Shown piece by piece: positions 8,565 through 17,314 of a stretch of DNA of 64,000 bases. A model generated the notes under the pieces. It made no database searches. It saw only the letters and a program-made list of their open reading frames with translations, and had not been told where the DNA came from. The number at the start of each line of letters is the position of its first letter. Position 1 is the first letter of the stretch. The stretch is from Bacteroidales bacterium. GTDB lineage: Bacteria > Bacteroidota > Bacteroidia > Bacteroidales > UBA10428. Location of the stretch: assembly GCA_016933335.1 (NCBI GenBank), contig JAFGBD010000030.1, positions 1 through 64,000 of the forward strand. Reading direction: 5' to 3'. The position numbers and the translations under genes were made by a program.

Positions 8565-10616
8565 CTAATCTTTTATTATTTTTCTGACGATATTTCCCTG
8601 AATATTAGTCAGGATTATATAATAAATTCCGTTGGGAAGTGTTTTTAGATCCAATATGTGTTCACTTCCCGATATAGTTTTTTCCATTACTACTGCCCCA
8701 ATACTGTTGCATATGCTTAGATCTGTTATACCTGTACTATTCAGGTTCATCATTAATTCATCAGATACAGGATTCGGGTAAAGCATAATATTCCCGGCAT
8801 CCCGGTTAACAATTGCTGTCTCTCCTTCTAATACAGTAATGAGAATTGTAGTTGAAGTAGAGGAGTTTCCCTCATTATCAGCAACCTTGGCTTTTATGTA
8901 ATATTTACCAGCGGTTACATTGTTCCAGGTAACTGAATATGGAAAACTATCATCGATACCCAGAGAGGCAAGGCCATTGAAGAATTCAACGACGGTAACC
9001 ATGCCATCGATGTCCGAAGCTTCTGCTTCAATGGTGATGTTTGCAGGGGCTGTAAAACTGGCACCGTATACAGGCGATGTGACGGAAACAGATGGTATTA
9101 CATCCTGAAATGTGAATGTCAATTCTTCAGAAAAAGTAATGTTCCTTTCGTCATCGGTCACCTTAGCCTTAATCACGTGCGTACCTATCTTAATTTCGTT
9201 CCAGGAAATCGAGTAAGGAGCACTGGAATCAATGCCAAGCGATGTATACCCTTCAAAAAACTCCACGCAGGTAACAGTACCATTACTATCCCAGGCTTCT
9301 GCTTCAAGGGTGATTTTAGAAGTAGAAGGAATGATGGTGTCATTTAATGGCGATGTAATTGTAACAAATGGCCGGCCTGGTACCGGGCCTTCTGTCCGAA
9401 ACATCCACACTTTACCTTTTACGGTATCACCGGGAGTTATCTGATCCACGCACCAATAATAAACAGTTCCCTGGTTCAGCGGCCCCGGGTTGTACGTTTG
9501 TTCACTTAACGTGTCTGCTGCCGGTGGAGGGGTGGTCACTCCAAACGACACAATATATTCCGATGCTGATTGCCCTTTTGTCCATCGCAGTGTCGGACTC
9601 GTTACTACTTTAACTGCCCCGTTGCCTGGAATTGGCATAAGGCCCAATTTACTGAATTGTACCCCTGGCCCGGCACTCGCTTTAACTATCGAAGGCACGT
9701 CAACCGCAGCATCCAGAGCAAAGTTGTACATATAGTAGTCATCTACGAGGAAGCTGATACCCTCGTCATCTTTCTCTCCTGTGCAGCTGACAAAGATATT
9801 GTTCACTGATTCGCAAAATCCGTGGTGCTCGCTTGTCGGATCATCCACATACATCTGCTGTATCGGATTGTTCACCTGATCGAAGTAGTTACTCTCTGCC
9901 AAAACCCGACACTGCGAGTGGAGTCCGATCCCATAGTCGTTGTTGTTGTATTGGCAGTTAAGCACATGGACCTTTCCATAACCTGCACGGGGATTGCGCG
10001 TATCGGAACCATCCCACCAGTTGTGGTGGAGAGTGGTGTTCAGTGTTCCTATATCCTCCGGTTGACTTGTCCCGCTGTTAATCAACATTGTTTTATGATG
10101 GTTCGAGAACCTTGTCCACGATACTGTATGAAAATCAGACTGTTTTGTAATATCGATCAGTCCATCACCGCAATTTGACACATCGCAATGATCAATCCAT
10201 ACATGATGTGTCCCCCGCGTTGCGATGGCATCCGCCGAAACACCTGATATTGTAAGGTTGCGAATAATGATGTTTGAAACTCCATTCATGTTCAAACCTA
10301 CTCCGGTAAGTGTCGAGCCTGATCCTTTTCCCAGAATTGTTTTGTTTGAAGCAATATCAATAGTCCCAGAGCCACTAATTGTTCCCTCTACCAAAATTAT
10401 AAAAGGCTGCGTATTGCTTGCATAACTTGCCAGCTGACTTGCTGATGTCACTGTTACCACATTACCATTGCCTCCCCCTGTGGTGCTTTCCACTCCATTA
10501 CCGGGAACAACTGCCCAACCAATCGGTACTTCCTTATCTGTATCTTGTGCTATTGTCCAGAATAAGCTTATAATCAGGAATATAACCGTATTTAAAAGCC
10601 GGCAATGCATAAACAC
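8565..10616 (-). CDS. Secreted pectate lyase PL1 with Ig-like domains and T9SS signal
   Basis: This 683-residue modular enzyme has a signal peptide (1-24) and a PL1 parallel beta-helix (about 30-330). Visible family motifs are VWIDHCD (139-145) and RNPRAGYGKVHVLN (207-220), where the arginines correspond to the catalytic region of PL1 lyases. A linker or fibronectin-like segment with TLRWTKGQSASEYIVSFG follows. Two Ig-like domains of the VEFF type lie at about 417-506 and 507-600, and a T9SS sorting domain lies at 601-683 (MLYPNPVSD). It would cleave polygalacturonate by beta-elimination at the cell surface. It is paralogous to the partial gene at the left edge. Its leader appears to be about 315 bases long, from the conserved -7 box at 10938-10945. 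It is divergent from the rhamnosidase. Confidence 0.93.
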   Translation of the reverse strand: MFMHCRLLNTVIFLIISLFWTIAQDTDKEVPIGWAVVPGNGVESTTGGGNGNVVTVTSASQLASYASNTQPFIILVEGTISGSGTIDIASNKTILGKGSGSTLTGVGLNMNGVSNIIIRNLTISGVSADAIATRGTHHVWIDHCDVSNCGDGLIDITKQSDFHTVSWTRFSNHHKTMLINSGTSQPEDIGTLNTTLHHNWWDGSDTRNPRAGYGKVHVLNCQYNNNDYGIGLHSQCRVLAESNYFDQVNNPIQQMYVDDPTSEHHGFCESVNNIFVSCTGEKDDEGISFLVDDYYMYNFALDAAVDVPSIVKASAGPGVQFSKLGLMPIPGNGAVKVVTSPTLRWTKGQSASEYIVSFGVTTPPPAADTLSEQTYNPGPLNQGTVYYWCVDQITPGDTVKGKVWMFRTEGPVPGRPFVTITSPLNDTIIPSTSKITLEAEAWDSNGTVTCVEFFEGYTSLGIDSSAPYSISWNEIKIGTHVIKAKVTDDERNITFSEELTFTFQDVIPSVSVTSPVYGASFTAPANITIEAEASDIDGMVTVVEFFNGLASLGIDDSFPYSVTWNNVTAGKYYIKAKVADNEGNSSTSTTILITVLEGETAIVNRDAGNIMLYPNPVSDELMMNLNSTGITDLSICNSIGAVVMEKTISGSEHILDLKTLPNGIYYIILTNIQGNIVRKIIKD

Positions 10617-10937
10617 CAGATAAGTAATATAGTAATATGGTTTGTATTATATGTTAATTTCAGTAAAAATAAAAATTATTCTCTTTTATTTGCCTTTATA
10701 TTATTATATTTAATAATTCTCTTTTATTATATGATAAAATAAAATTATTCATAATTCTAAACAAATACTTTTCAAGCTGTTTTAAAATATTAGCCTGAAA
10801 CTTATATAATACACATGAAACATTTGATGATACATGTAACTAATTTCATAAGTATAAAGAGTATAAAAGCGTTCTGTTTATTAATGTTTGCTTAAGTTGC
10901 TATTACCAGATTAATTACTTTAGGATATTTATTAATA

Positions 10938-10945
10938 CAAAATTA
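10938..10945 (-). promoter_or_regulatory. -7 box TAATTTTG for the pectate lyase at 8565
   Basis: The top strand reads CAAAATTA, a perfect complement of TAnnTTTG, and the match is kept in the paralogous region (CAAAAATA at 1691-1698). The expected start of transcription is near 10932, giving a leader of about 315 bases. No good -33 element is seen. Confidence 0.5.
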
Positions 10946-11042
10946 TAAATGAATAATCGTAATTATCAATAAATAAAGATAATGATTTAAAAAATAAACA
11001 AAACTCAGCATAGAATTTTTCTTTCCGATGTTGTATGGTCAT

Positions 11043-11066
11043 AAACCAAATACTGGAAAAAGATAA
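11043..11066. promoter_or_regulatory. 24-bp block identical to 1796-1819
   Basis: This is the second copy of the block beginning AAACCAAATACTGG, again 98 bases beyond the leftward -7 box. It also lies about 112 bases upstream of the rightward -7 box of the rhamnosidase operon, so one bound regulator could serve both directions here. Confidence 0.5.
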
Positions 11067-11177
11067 ATCGATTTTGTATTTATCTGGTTAGTAATAAAAA
11101 TTTCTCGGATTCATGCTTGTTTTCCTTCATTTTGCTAAAATGAAAACCTGACTCATCAAATAACAATCTGCTTTGAC

Positions 11178-11185
11178 TATATTTG
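11178..11185 (+). promoter_or_regulatory. -7 box TATATTTG for the rhamnosidase operon
   Basis: This is a perfect TAnnTTTG match 62 bases upstream of the rhamnosidase ATG, implying a leader of about 55 bases. No convincing TTTG -33 element lies at the usual spacing. Confidence 0.5.
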
Positions 11186-11247
11186 TTTGTTCAGATAAAT
11201 CTTGCAGGTATCGAAAATTTTAAAATCATATTTAGCAACATACCAAG

Positions 11248-14040
11248 ATGAATACAATTTTCAACTTTTCAAAAGGTAAAAGACAAAGGATAATGCTTTC
11301 AGGCATTGTATCCTTACAGATTCTTTTGTTTTCTGTTCAGGGACAATCGACACCGGGTGTGGTAAACCTGCGAACGGAATATAAAACCAATCCGGTGGGC
11401 ATTGATGAGATGCATCCGGGACTAAGCTGGGAAGTTGTCTCGGACGAAAGAAGTGTGATGCAGACTGCCTACCAGATTTGGGCCTCATTGTCACCCGACG
11501 GCCTGAAATCTGATAAATCGCTTTACTGGAATACGGGAAAGAAGCTTTCGGAGCAGTCGGTTCATATTCCTTATGCCGGAACTGAGTTGAAATCCGGTCA
11601 GAGAATATGGTGGAAGGTAAAAATATGGGATAACAAAGGCAGGGAATCTGACTGGAGTGAACCGGCGTTCTGGGAAATGGGACTGCTCAATGAGTCTGAC
11701 TGGAAAGCTTCCTGGATTGAGCCGGATATTCAGGAGGATGTGTCTGTATCAACCCCCTGCCCTTTTCTCAGAAAGGAATTCAGGTTGAAAAAAAATATCA
11801 GGCAGGCAAGGATTTATGTTACCTGCCACGGACTGTATCAGCTGAACCTGAATGGCGAAAAAGTTGGCGATCAGCTTTTTACACCGGGTTGGACAAGTTA
11901 CCATAAGCGGCTGCAATACCAGGTATATGATGTAACAAAGCAGGTTCAGGAAGGCCCGAATGCCATTGGTGTAATACTGGGCGACGGGTGGTACCGGGGC
12001 TACCTTGTCTGGGAAGGCAACAGAAACCTGTACGGGGATAAGGTTGCTCTGCTCCTCCATTTAAGAGTCATTTACGAAGATGGTTCTGAAGAATACATCC
12101 TGAGTAATGATACATGGAAAGCTGCTACCGGTCCGATTTTAAAATCAGACATCTATAACGGGGAGACCTATGATGCCAGGCTGGAATTTAACGGATGGGA
12201 CAGGCCCGGATTCAATGATAAATTATGGAGCGGCGTCCTCGTGAAGGATTACAGTAAAGAAATACTTATTGCATCAGAAGGACCTGCCGTACGTATCACG
12301 CAAACCATCAAACCAATCGAAAAGATAATAACTCCAAAGGGTGAACTGGTGTTTGATCTTGGTCAGAACATTGTTGGCTGGGTGCAGTTTAAACTCAAAG
12401 GAGCTGCAGGAACAAAAATAACACTCAGACATGCTGAAGTCCTTGACAAAGACGGGAACTTCTATACCGATAATCTGCGCGCAGCCAAAGCCGAGGATAA
12501 GTATATCTTCAAAGGAGAAGGTTTGGAAACCTTTGAGCCTCACTTTACATTTCACGGATTCCGTTACATCCAGGTTAAAGACTACCCTGATGAAATATCA
12601 CCTGATGATATTTCAGGCAGGGTTATCCATTCAGACATGACACCAACAGGCGATTTTGAATGCTCCGACACCCTCATCAACCGGCTGCAAAAAAACATAC
12701 AATGGGGATTGAGAGGTAACTTTCTGGATGTACCCACAGATTGTCCCCAGCGGGATGAGCGGCTGGGATGGACGGGTGATGCACAGGCATTTGCTCCAAC
12801 TGCCTGTTTCAACATGGATGCAGCATCCTTTTATACCAGGTGGATGAAAGATTTCATTGCAGATCAGAATGCAGATGGAGCAGTGCCATGGGTGGTTCCG
12901 ATGGTTGTCGGGGGTGGTGCTGGTACTGGCTGGTCAGAAGGTTATGGTGCAACCGGCTGGGCTGATGCTGCAGTCATTATACCATGGACAGTCTACCAGA
13001 CTTATGGGGATGCGAGAATACTCGAAACCCAGTATGAATCGATGAAGGCCTGGGTGGAATTTATGAGAAAGATGTCAGGTGATTCATATTTGGTTAACAA
13101 AGGTTTTCACTTCGGGGACTGGCTTGCCTTTGCAACAACACAATCAGATTATCCGGGAGCAACCACTGACAAGGATCTGATAGCCACAGCTTATTTCTAT
13201 CACTCAACCAGCCTGCTTCAAAAAATAGCAGGCATTCTTGGAAAAGAACAAGATGCAAAGGATTATACGGAATTAAAGAAAAAGATACAAAATGCTTTTC
13301 AGAAAGAGTTCATTACAGAAACCGGACGACTTGCTTCCAATACACAGACTGCATATGTGCTGGCACTTGCATTTGATCTTGTTCCGGAAAATTTAAAGGC
13401 TTCTGCTGCCAGGCGACTTGCAGATGATGTCAGGAAGTTCGGACATATTACGACAGGTTTTCTGGGTACTCCCCTGATTTCACATGTTCTGACAGAAACA
13501 GGTTATCCTGATCTGGCTTACATGCTGCTTTTCCGCAAAAAATACCCCTCCTGGCTGTATCCGGTTACCATGGGAGCGACTACCATATGGGAAAGATGGG
13601 ATGGTATAAAACCTGATGGATCTTTTCAGAATGCAGGAATGAACTCATTCAACCATTATGCCTATGGCGCAGTAGGTAACTGGTTATACACCAAAGTGGC
13701 CGGAATATCGATTGATCCCGAATTTCCAGGATACAAGCACTTCATCATAAAGCCATATCTCACGGACAAACTGTATTATGCGCAGGCTGAATACCACTCG
13801 GTTTATGGTGACATCAAATCTCAATGGGATAGGAAAAATGACAGACTGAAACTTCATATTGTCATACCGGCAAATACAACAGCTAATATAGAATTACCTG
13901 TAAGGGATATCACGGATATAACCGAAGGCAGGACACCAATCTCGGAGCTCAGCGAAATCATCGTAAAAGGCATTACCGACAACAGGGTCATTCTGTATCT
14001 TGGATCAGGGACCTATGATTTTGAAGCAAAAATCAATTGA
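11248..14040 (+). CDS. Alpha-L-rhamnosidase, GH78
   Basis: This 930-residue secreted enzyme has a signal peptide ending near residue 33 (LFSVQGQ). N-terminal beta-sandwich domains (about 35-345) carry the family's LRTEYKTNPVGID and GDGWYRGYL stretches. A Bac_rhamnosid domain follows (about 350-460, FDLGQNIVGWV). The (alpha/alpha)6 barrel (about 470-830) contains VPTDCPQRDERLGWTGDAQ (495-513), which includes the conserved acidic catalytic region, and MGATTIWERWDG (775-786). A C-terminal beta domain ends the protein. GH78 enzymes release L-rhamnose from rhamnogalacturonan and other glycosides with inversion. The length is normal for the family. It is the first gene of a plus-strand operon, with GH127 starting 19 bases later. 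Confidence 0.95.
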   Translation: MNTIFNFSKGKRQRIMLSGIVSLQILLFSVQGQSTPGVVNLRTEYKTNPVGIDEMHPGLSWEVVSDERSVMQTAYQIWASLSPDGLKSDKSLYWNTGKKLSEQSVHIPYAGTELKSGQRIWWKVKIWDNKGRESDWSEPAFWEMGLLNESDWKASWIEPDIQEDVSVSTPCPFLRKEFRLKKNIRQARIYVTCHGLYQLNLNGEKVGDQLFTPGWTSYHKRLQYQVYDVTKQVQEGPNAIGVILGDGWYRGYLVWEGNRNLYGDKVALLLHLRVIYEDGSEEYILSNDTWKAATGPILKSDIYNGETYDARLEFNGWDRPGFNDKLWSGVLVKDYSKEILIASEGPAVRITQTIKPIEKIITPKGELVFDLGQNIVGWVQFKLKGAAGTKITLRHAEVLDKDGNFYTDNLRAAKAEDKYIFKGEGLETFEPHFTFHGFRYIQVKDYPDEISPDDISGRVIHSDMTPTGDFECSDTLINRLQKNIQWGLRGNFLDVPTDCPQRDERLGWTGDAQAFAPTACFNMDAASFYTRWMKDFIADQNADGAVPWVVPMVVGGGAGTGWSEGYGATGWADAAVIIPWTVYQTYGDARILETQYESMKAWVEFMRKMSGDSYLVNKGFHFGDWLAFATTQSDYPGATTDKDLIATAYFYHSTSLLQKIAGILGKEQDAKDYTELKKKIQNAFQKEFITETGRLASNTQTAYVLALAFDLVPENLKASAARRLADDVRKFGHITTGFLGTPLISHVLTETGYPDLAYMLLFRKKYPSWLYPVTMGATTIWERWDGIKPDGSFQNAGMNSFNHYAYGAVGNWLYTKVAGISIDPEFPGYKHFIIKPYLTDKLYYAQAEYHSVYGDIKSQWDRKNDRLKLHIVIPANTTANIELPVRDITDITEGRTPISELSEIIVKGITDNRVILYLGSGTYDFEAKIN

Positions 14041-14059
14041 TTTGAATTTTCTCTGTGCC

Positions 14060-16084
14060 ATGAGAAGAATTCTTGCATTTTTATCATTCATCCTGTTATT
14101 GGTGCGTTTTTTAAATGGACAGGATCATGCGCTGGTAAATACCATGAAAAGTCCCTATGCTCAGTTAAGCGGCGTTGACATGGATAATGTCAAATGGACA
14201 AACGGATTCTGGGCGGAAAGGTTTGCCATATGCAGGGATTCGATGGTAACCGGAATGCTCGGGAAATATATGGATCCTGACATCAGTCACGGTTACCGCA
14301 ATTTTGAGATTGCTGCAGGATTAAAGGAGGGTGAGCACCATGGTCCGCCTTTTCATGACGGGGATTTTTACAAACTTTTTGAGGGACTGGCCATGGTATA
14401 TGCCGTTACAAAAGATCCGGAGATTGACCGGATAATGGATGAGATCATCACAACCATATTCAAAGCACAGCGTGAAGACGGATATATCCATACACCCGTA
14501 ATCATTGAAGAACGTAAAACCGGAAAAAAATCTGAATTTGAAAACAGGCTGAACTTCGAAACCTATAACATGGGTCATCTGATGACGGCGGCATGCGTGC
14601 ATTATCACGCTACCGGCAAAACCACGCTGTTGGATGTCGCAAAAAAAGCAACGGATTTTCTTTATGACTTTTATCAGGAGGCATCTCCAGAGCTGGCACG
14701 CAATGCCATCTGCCCGTCGCATTATATGGGTGTGGTGGAAATGTACCGCACAACCCGGGATCCAGGGTATCTTGAACTGGCCAGGAACCTGATTGATATC
14801 AGGAGCCTGGTGGAGAACGGTACTGACCACAACCAGGACAGGATACCTTTCAGAAAACAGACAAAGGCTGTCGGTCATGCCGTCCGGGCCAATTACCTGT
14901 ATGCGGGAGCAGCAGATCTATATGCAGAAACAGGCGATGATTCATTGTTTAATGCATTGGATCTGATATGGCATGATCTTGTTGAGAAAAAGCTCTATGT
15001 TACAGGAGGATGCGGTGCATTGTATGATGGCATTTCACCTGATGGCACCACTTATGATCAGTCATCCATCCAGCAGGTGCACCAGGCATACGGGCGGGAT
15101 TACCAGCTGCCAAATATCACCGCCCATAACGAATCCTGTGCCAATATCGGTAATATTTTTTGGAACTGGCGCATGTTCCTGATCACAGGAGAAGCAAAAT
15201 ACATGGATATCGTTGAACTGACCATGTACAACAGCCTTCTTGCAGGCGTAAGCCTGGACGGAAAGAGGTATTTCTATACAAATCCGCTTTGCGTCAGTGA
15301 TGATTTGACATACCAGCTGCGCTGGTCAAAGGAGCGTGAGGAGTATATCAGTTACTGCAACTGCTGCCCTCCGAATACAATCCGCACCATTTCCGAGATC
15401 CATAATTATGCTTATTCGTTGTCTGATGAAGGACTGTGGGTAAATCTTTACGGTGGTAATACCTTGTCCGCCAGACTCAGCGACGATTCGCCCCTGGTAC
15501 TCACACAGACAACCGGTTATCCATGGGACGGTAACATAAGTATATTATTTGAGGAGGTCCCGGAACAGGAGCTTTCCGTATTTTTGCGCATCCCCGGATG
15601 GTGTGAGAAAGCCGGAATCATGATAAATGACAGACCGGCTTCTTTAATCCCGGCTTCAGGTGAATATGCTGAATTGAGGCGGAAATGGAAAAAGGGAGAT
15701 CATATTGAATTGAACCTGCCAATGAAAATAAAACTGATTGAAGCCAACCCCCTTGTCGAAGAGACCCGCAACCAGGTTGCAGTCAAACGCGGACCGGTTG
15801 TTTACTGCCTTGAATCTGTTGATATTCCTCAGGAAGTTAAGATATTCGATATTTCAATCCCGGCAAACATTCAGCTCGAACCGGTTTCTGATACCATAGC
15901 CAGCAGCCAGGTGATGTTTTTGGAAGGTGAAGCCTTATCTTTTAATCATCAATCGTGGAGCAACCGGCTTTACAGGGAAATCAGCTATGAGAAACCTGAT
16001 TCTCTGCATATCAGGCTTGTCCCATACTATGCATGGGGCAACAGGGGGCATTCGGAGATGACTGTATGGCTGCCTTTAAGGTAG
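14060..16084 (+). CDS. Beta-L-arabinofuranosidase, GH127 (DUF1680)
   Basis: This 674-residue enzyme has a signal peptide (1-20, ending FLNG). The ATG at 14060 is chosen because it gives that signal and follows the rhamnosidase stop by 19 bases; an upstream in-frame ATG at 14000 would overlap that gene. The (alpha/alpha)6 core has the zinc and catalytic residues known for this family: HNESC (Glu358, Cys360) and CNCCPPN (Cys435, Cys436), the first of the paired cysteines being the expected nucleophile. A C-terminal beta-sandwich region follows. GH127 releases L-arabinofuranose from beta-linked arabinose or pectin side chains. It is co-transcribed with GH78 and followed by a likely terminator. 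Confidence 0.93.
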   Translation: MRRILAFLSFILLLVRFLNGQDHALVNTMKSPYAQLSGVDMDNVKWTNGFWAERFAICRDSMVTGMLGKYMDPDISHGYRNFEIAAGLKEGEHHGPPFHDGDFYKLFEGLAMVYAVTKDPEIDRIMDEIITTIFKAQREDGYIHTPVIIEERKTGKKSEFENRLNFETYNMGHLMTAACVHYHATGKTTLLDVAKKATDFLYDFYQEASPELARNAICPSHYMGVVEMYRTTRDPGYLELARNLIDIRSLVENGTDHNQDRIPFRKQTKAVGHAVRANYLYAGAADLYAETGDDSLFNALDLIWHDLVEKKLYVTGGCGALYDGISPDGTTYDQSSIQQVHQAYGRDYQLPNITAHNESCANIGNIFWNWRMFLITGEAKYMDIVELTMYNSLLAGVSLDGKRYFYTNPLCVSDDLTYQLRWSKEREEYISYCNCCPPNTIRTISEIHNYAYSLSDEGLWVNLYGGNTLSARLSDDSPLVLTQTTGYPWDGNISILFEEVPEQELSVFLRIPGWCEKAGIMINDRPASLIPASGEYAELRRKWKKGDHIELNLPMKIKLIEANPLVEETRNQVAVKRGPVVYCLESVDIPQEVKIFDISIPANIQLEPVSDTIASSQVMFLEGEALSFNHQSWSNRLYREISYEKPDSLHIRLVPYYAWGNRGHSEMTVWLPLR

Positions 16085-16099
16085 AAAATATGTATCATT

Positions 16100-16129
16100 A
16101 TGATTTCAGGCAATGAGAAATCATTTTTA
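16100..16129 (+). terminator. Probable terminator of the rhamnosidase-arabinofuranosidase operon
   Basis: ATGATTTC (16100-16107) pairs with GAAATCAT (16117-16124) across a nine-base loop and is followed by TTTTTAAT. It is AT-rich but well placed, 15 bases after the GH127 stop. Confidence 0.5.
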
Positions 16130-16205
16130 ATAAATTAATCCACAGGAAAAAACCATTCACTGTTTGTTTTGTTAATAAAACATCAACTTTTTAAATACAT
16201 AACTT

Positions 16206-16655
16206 ATGAAAGTACTTTACAAGATCCTGTCAACCATCTTCACAGGTATTCTCTTTATAATGGTTATTAATTCAGCTGCTCAGGAAATTGACAATCCGGG
16301 CGGCATGAAAAAATACGCCATTGACAATTGTGTTTCGGAGTTTTCAGCAGATGGCATTATCGAAACTTCTGCCGGTTACCAGTTCTGGTTTGTTGATAAG
16401 GACTTCCTGGATGGCAGAACGCTAAAGATGAGCGTTGTAGAACCTTATTCAGCAACACATCAACCTCATAAACATGCTGAAGATGAGTTCTTTTTTGTGC
16501 TTGAGGGTACAGCTGAGTTTTACCTGGACGGAGAAACAAAAACTGTCGGAGCTTATGCCAGTTTTTACTGCCCGCCAAACATTGAACATGGAATCAGAAA
16601 TGCCGGAAACTCAGAACTAAAATATCTTGTTATTAAGAAATATGATTTAAAATAA
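16206..16655 (+). CDS. Small secreted cupin protein
   Basis: This 149-residue protein has a signal peptide (about 1-25, ending NSAAQ) and one cupin barrel. Probable metal ligands are His88 and His90 (PHKH), Glu94 and His128 (NIEHG), the classic cupin set. Small cupins of this size in pectin loci include KdgF, which opens 4,5-unsaturated galacturonate released by lyases; that role would fit the neighbouring pectate lyases, but KdgF is usually cytoplasmic and this protein looks periplasmic or lipid-free secreted, so the function is not assigned. A terminator-like hairpin separates it from GH127, so it may have its own promoter. It converges on the flavodoxin gene. Confidence 0.8.
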   Translation: MKVLYKILSTIFTGILFIMVINSAAQEIDNPGGMKKYAIDNCVSEFSADGIIETSAGYQFWFVDKDFLDGRTLKMSVVEPYSATHQPHKHAEDEFFFVLEGTAEFYLDGETKTVGAYASFYCPPNIEHGIRNAGNSELKYLVIKKYDLK

Positions 16656-16793
16656 TGCTTGATATATGCTGAAATAATTAATCTGCCGTCATACAATTGT
16701 TCAGAAGATTCGGGAAGCTTAGAGGATTCAGGAGATGTACAGGCAAAAATCAAAACAAAACCAATTGTATAAAAACTGAAATGTCGTATCATG

Positions 16794-17300
16794 TTACAAA
16801 AATTCTTTCTGAAGCTGTTCTGCCCATTTACCAATCCGTTCCTTGTTTTGCCGGGGCTGGTTTTCAAAGTCCAGCGCCAGGCCTGCAAATTTGTCTCCCC
16901 GCAAAGCCCTTGAGCTTTCAAAATGATAACCTTCAGCAGAGGTTAATCCGACGATCTCGGCTCCCCTGGATTCAAGCAGATCGGCCATGATACCAATACC
17001 ATCGACAAAATTTTCAGGATAATTTTTCTGATCACCATTGCCAAAAATTGCCATCTTTTTACCTTTCAGATTCATGTCCTCCAGTTCGGGTACGAACTCA
17101 TCCCAGTAATTAGGCAGTTCGCCGTCAAACCATGTAGGTACCCCGAATATCATATTATCATAGGACAGGACCTGGTCCTTATTAACCGTTTCGGCATTTA
17201 CTGTCTCAACATTTTCTTTACCAAGAGCTTCTGACAGCATTTTTACTGCCTGACCTGTTTTTGTCGTATTAAAACTGTAAAATATACCGATCTTTTTCAT
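16794..17300 (-). CDS. fldA: Flavodoxin
   Basis: This 168-residue long-chain flavodoxin opens MKKIGIFYSFNTTKTGQ, where the loop after the first strand binds FMN phosphate (usually T/S-x-T-G-x-T; here NTTKTGQ). PTWFDGELPNYWDEF carries the aromatic residue that stacks on the flavin, and IFGNGDQKNYPENFVDG is the second FMN loop. It carries low-potential electrons in place of ferredoxin. It is the last gene of the E2-E1 operon, 14 bases behind the E1 stop. That pairing is not an obvious functional one; flavodoxin may serve a ferredoxin-linked oxidoreductase elsewhere. Confidence 0.95.
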   Translation of the reverse strand: MKKIGIFYSFNTTKTGQAVKMLSEALGKENVETVNAETVNKDQVLSYDNMIFGVPTWFDGELPNYWDEFVPELEDMNLKGKKMAIFGNGDQKNYPENFVDGIGIMADLLESRGAEIVGLTSAEGYHFESSRALRGDKFAGLALDFENQPRQNKERIGKWAEQLQKEFL

Positions 17301-17314
17301 GTTGCAGTATGCGG

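Larger units (their letters stand above)
10617..11247. other. Divergent intergenic region between pectate lyase and rhamnosidase
   Basis: This 631-base AT-rich region has no gene. It contains the leftward -7 box (10938-10945), the 24-bp block shared with 1796-1819 (11043-11066) and the rightward -7 box (11178-11185). From about 10777 to 11067 it aligns with the region upstream of the broken pectate lyase near 1.5-1.8 kb. Confidence 0.75.

Noticed and set aside
14321-14878. A 185-codon minus-strand frame
   Set aside because: It lies wholly inside the GH127 gene in antisense and shows no protein features.
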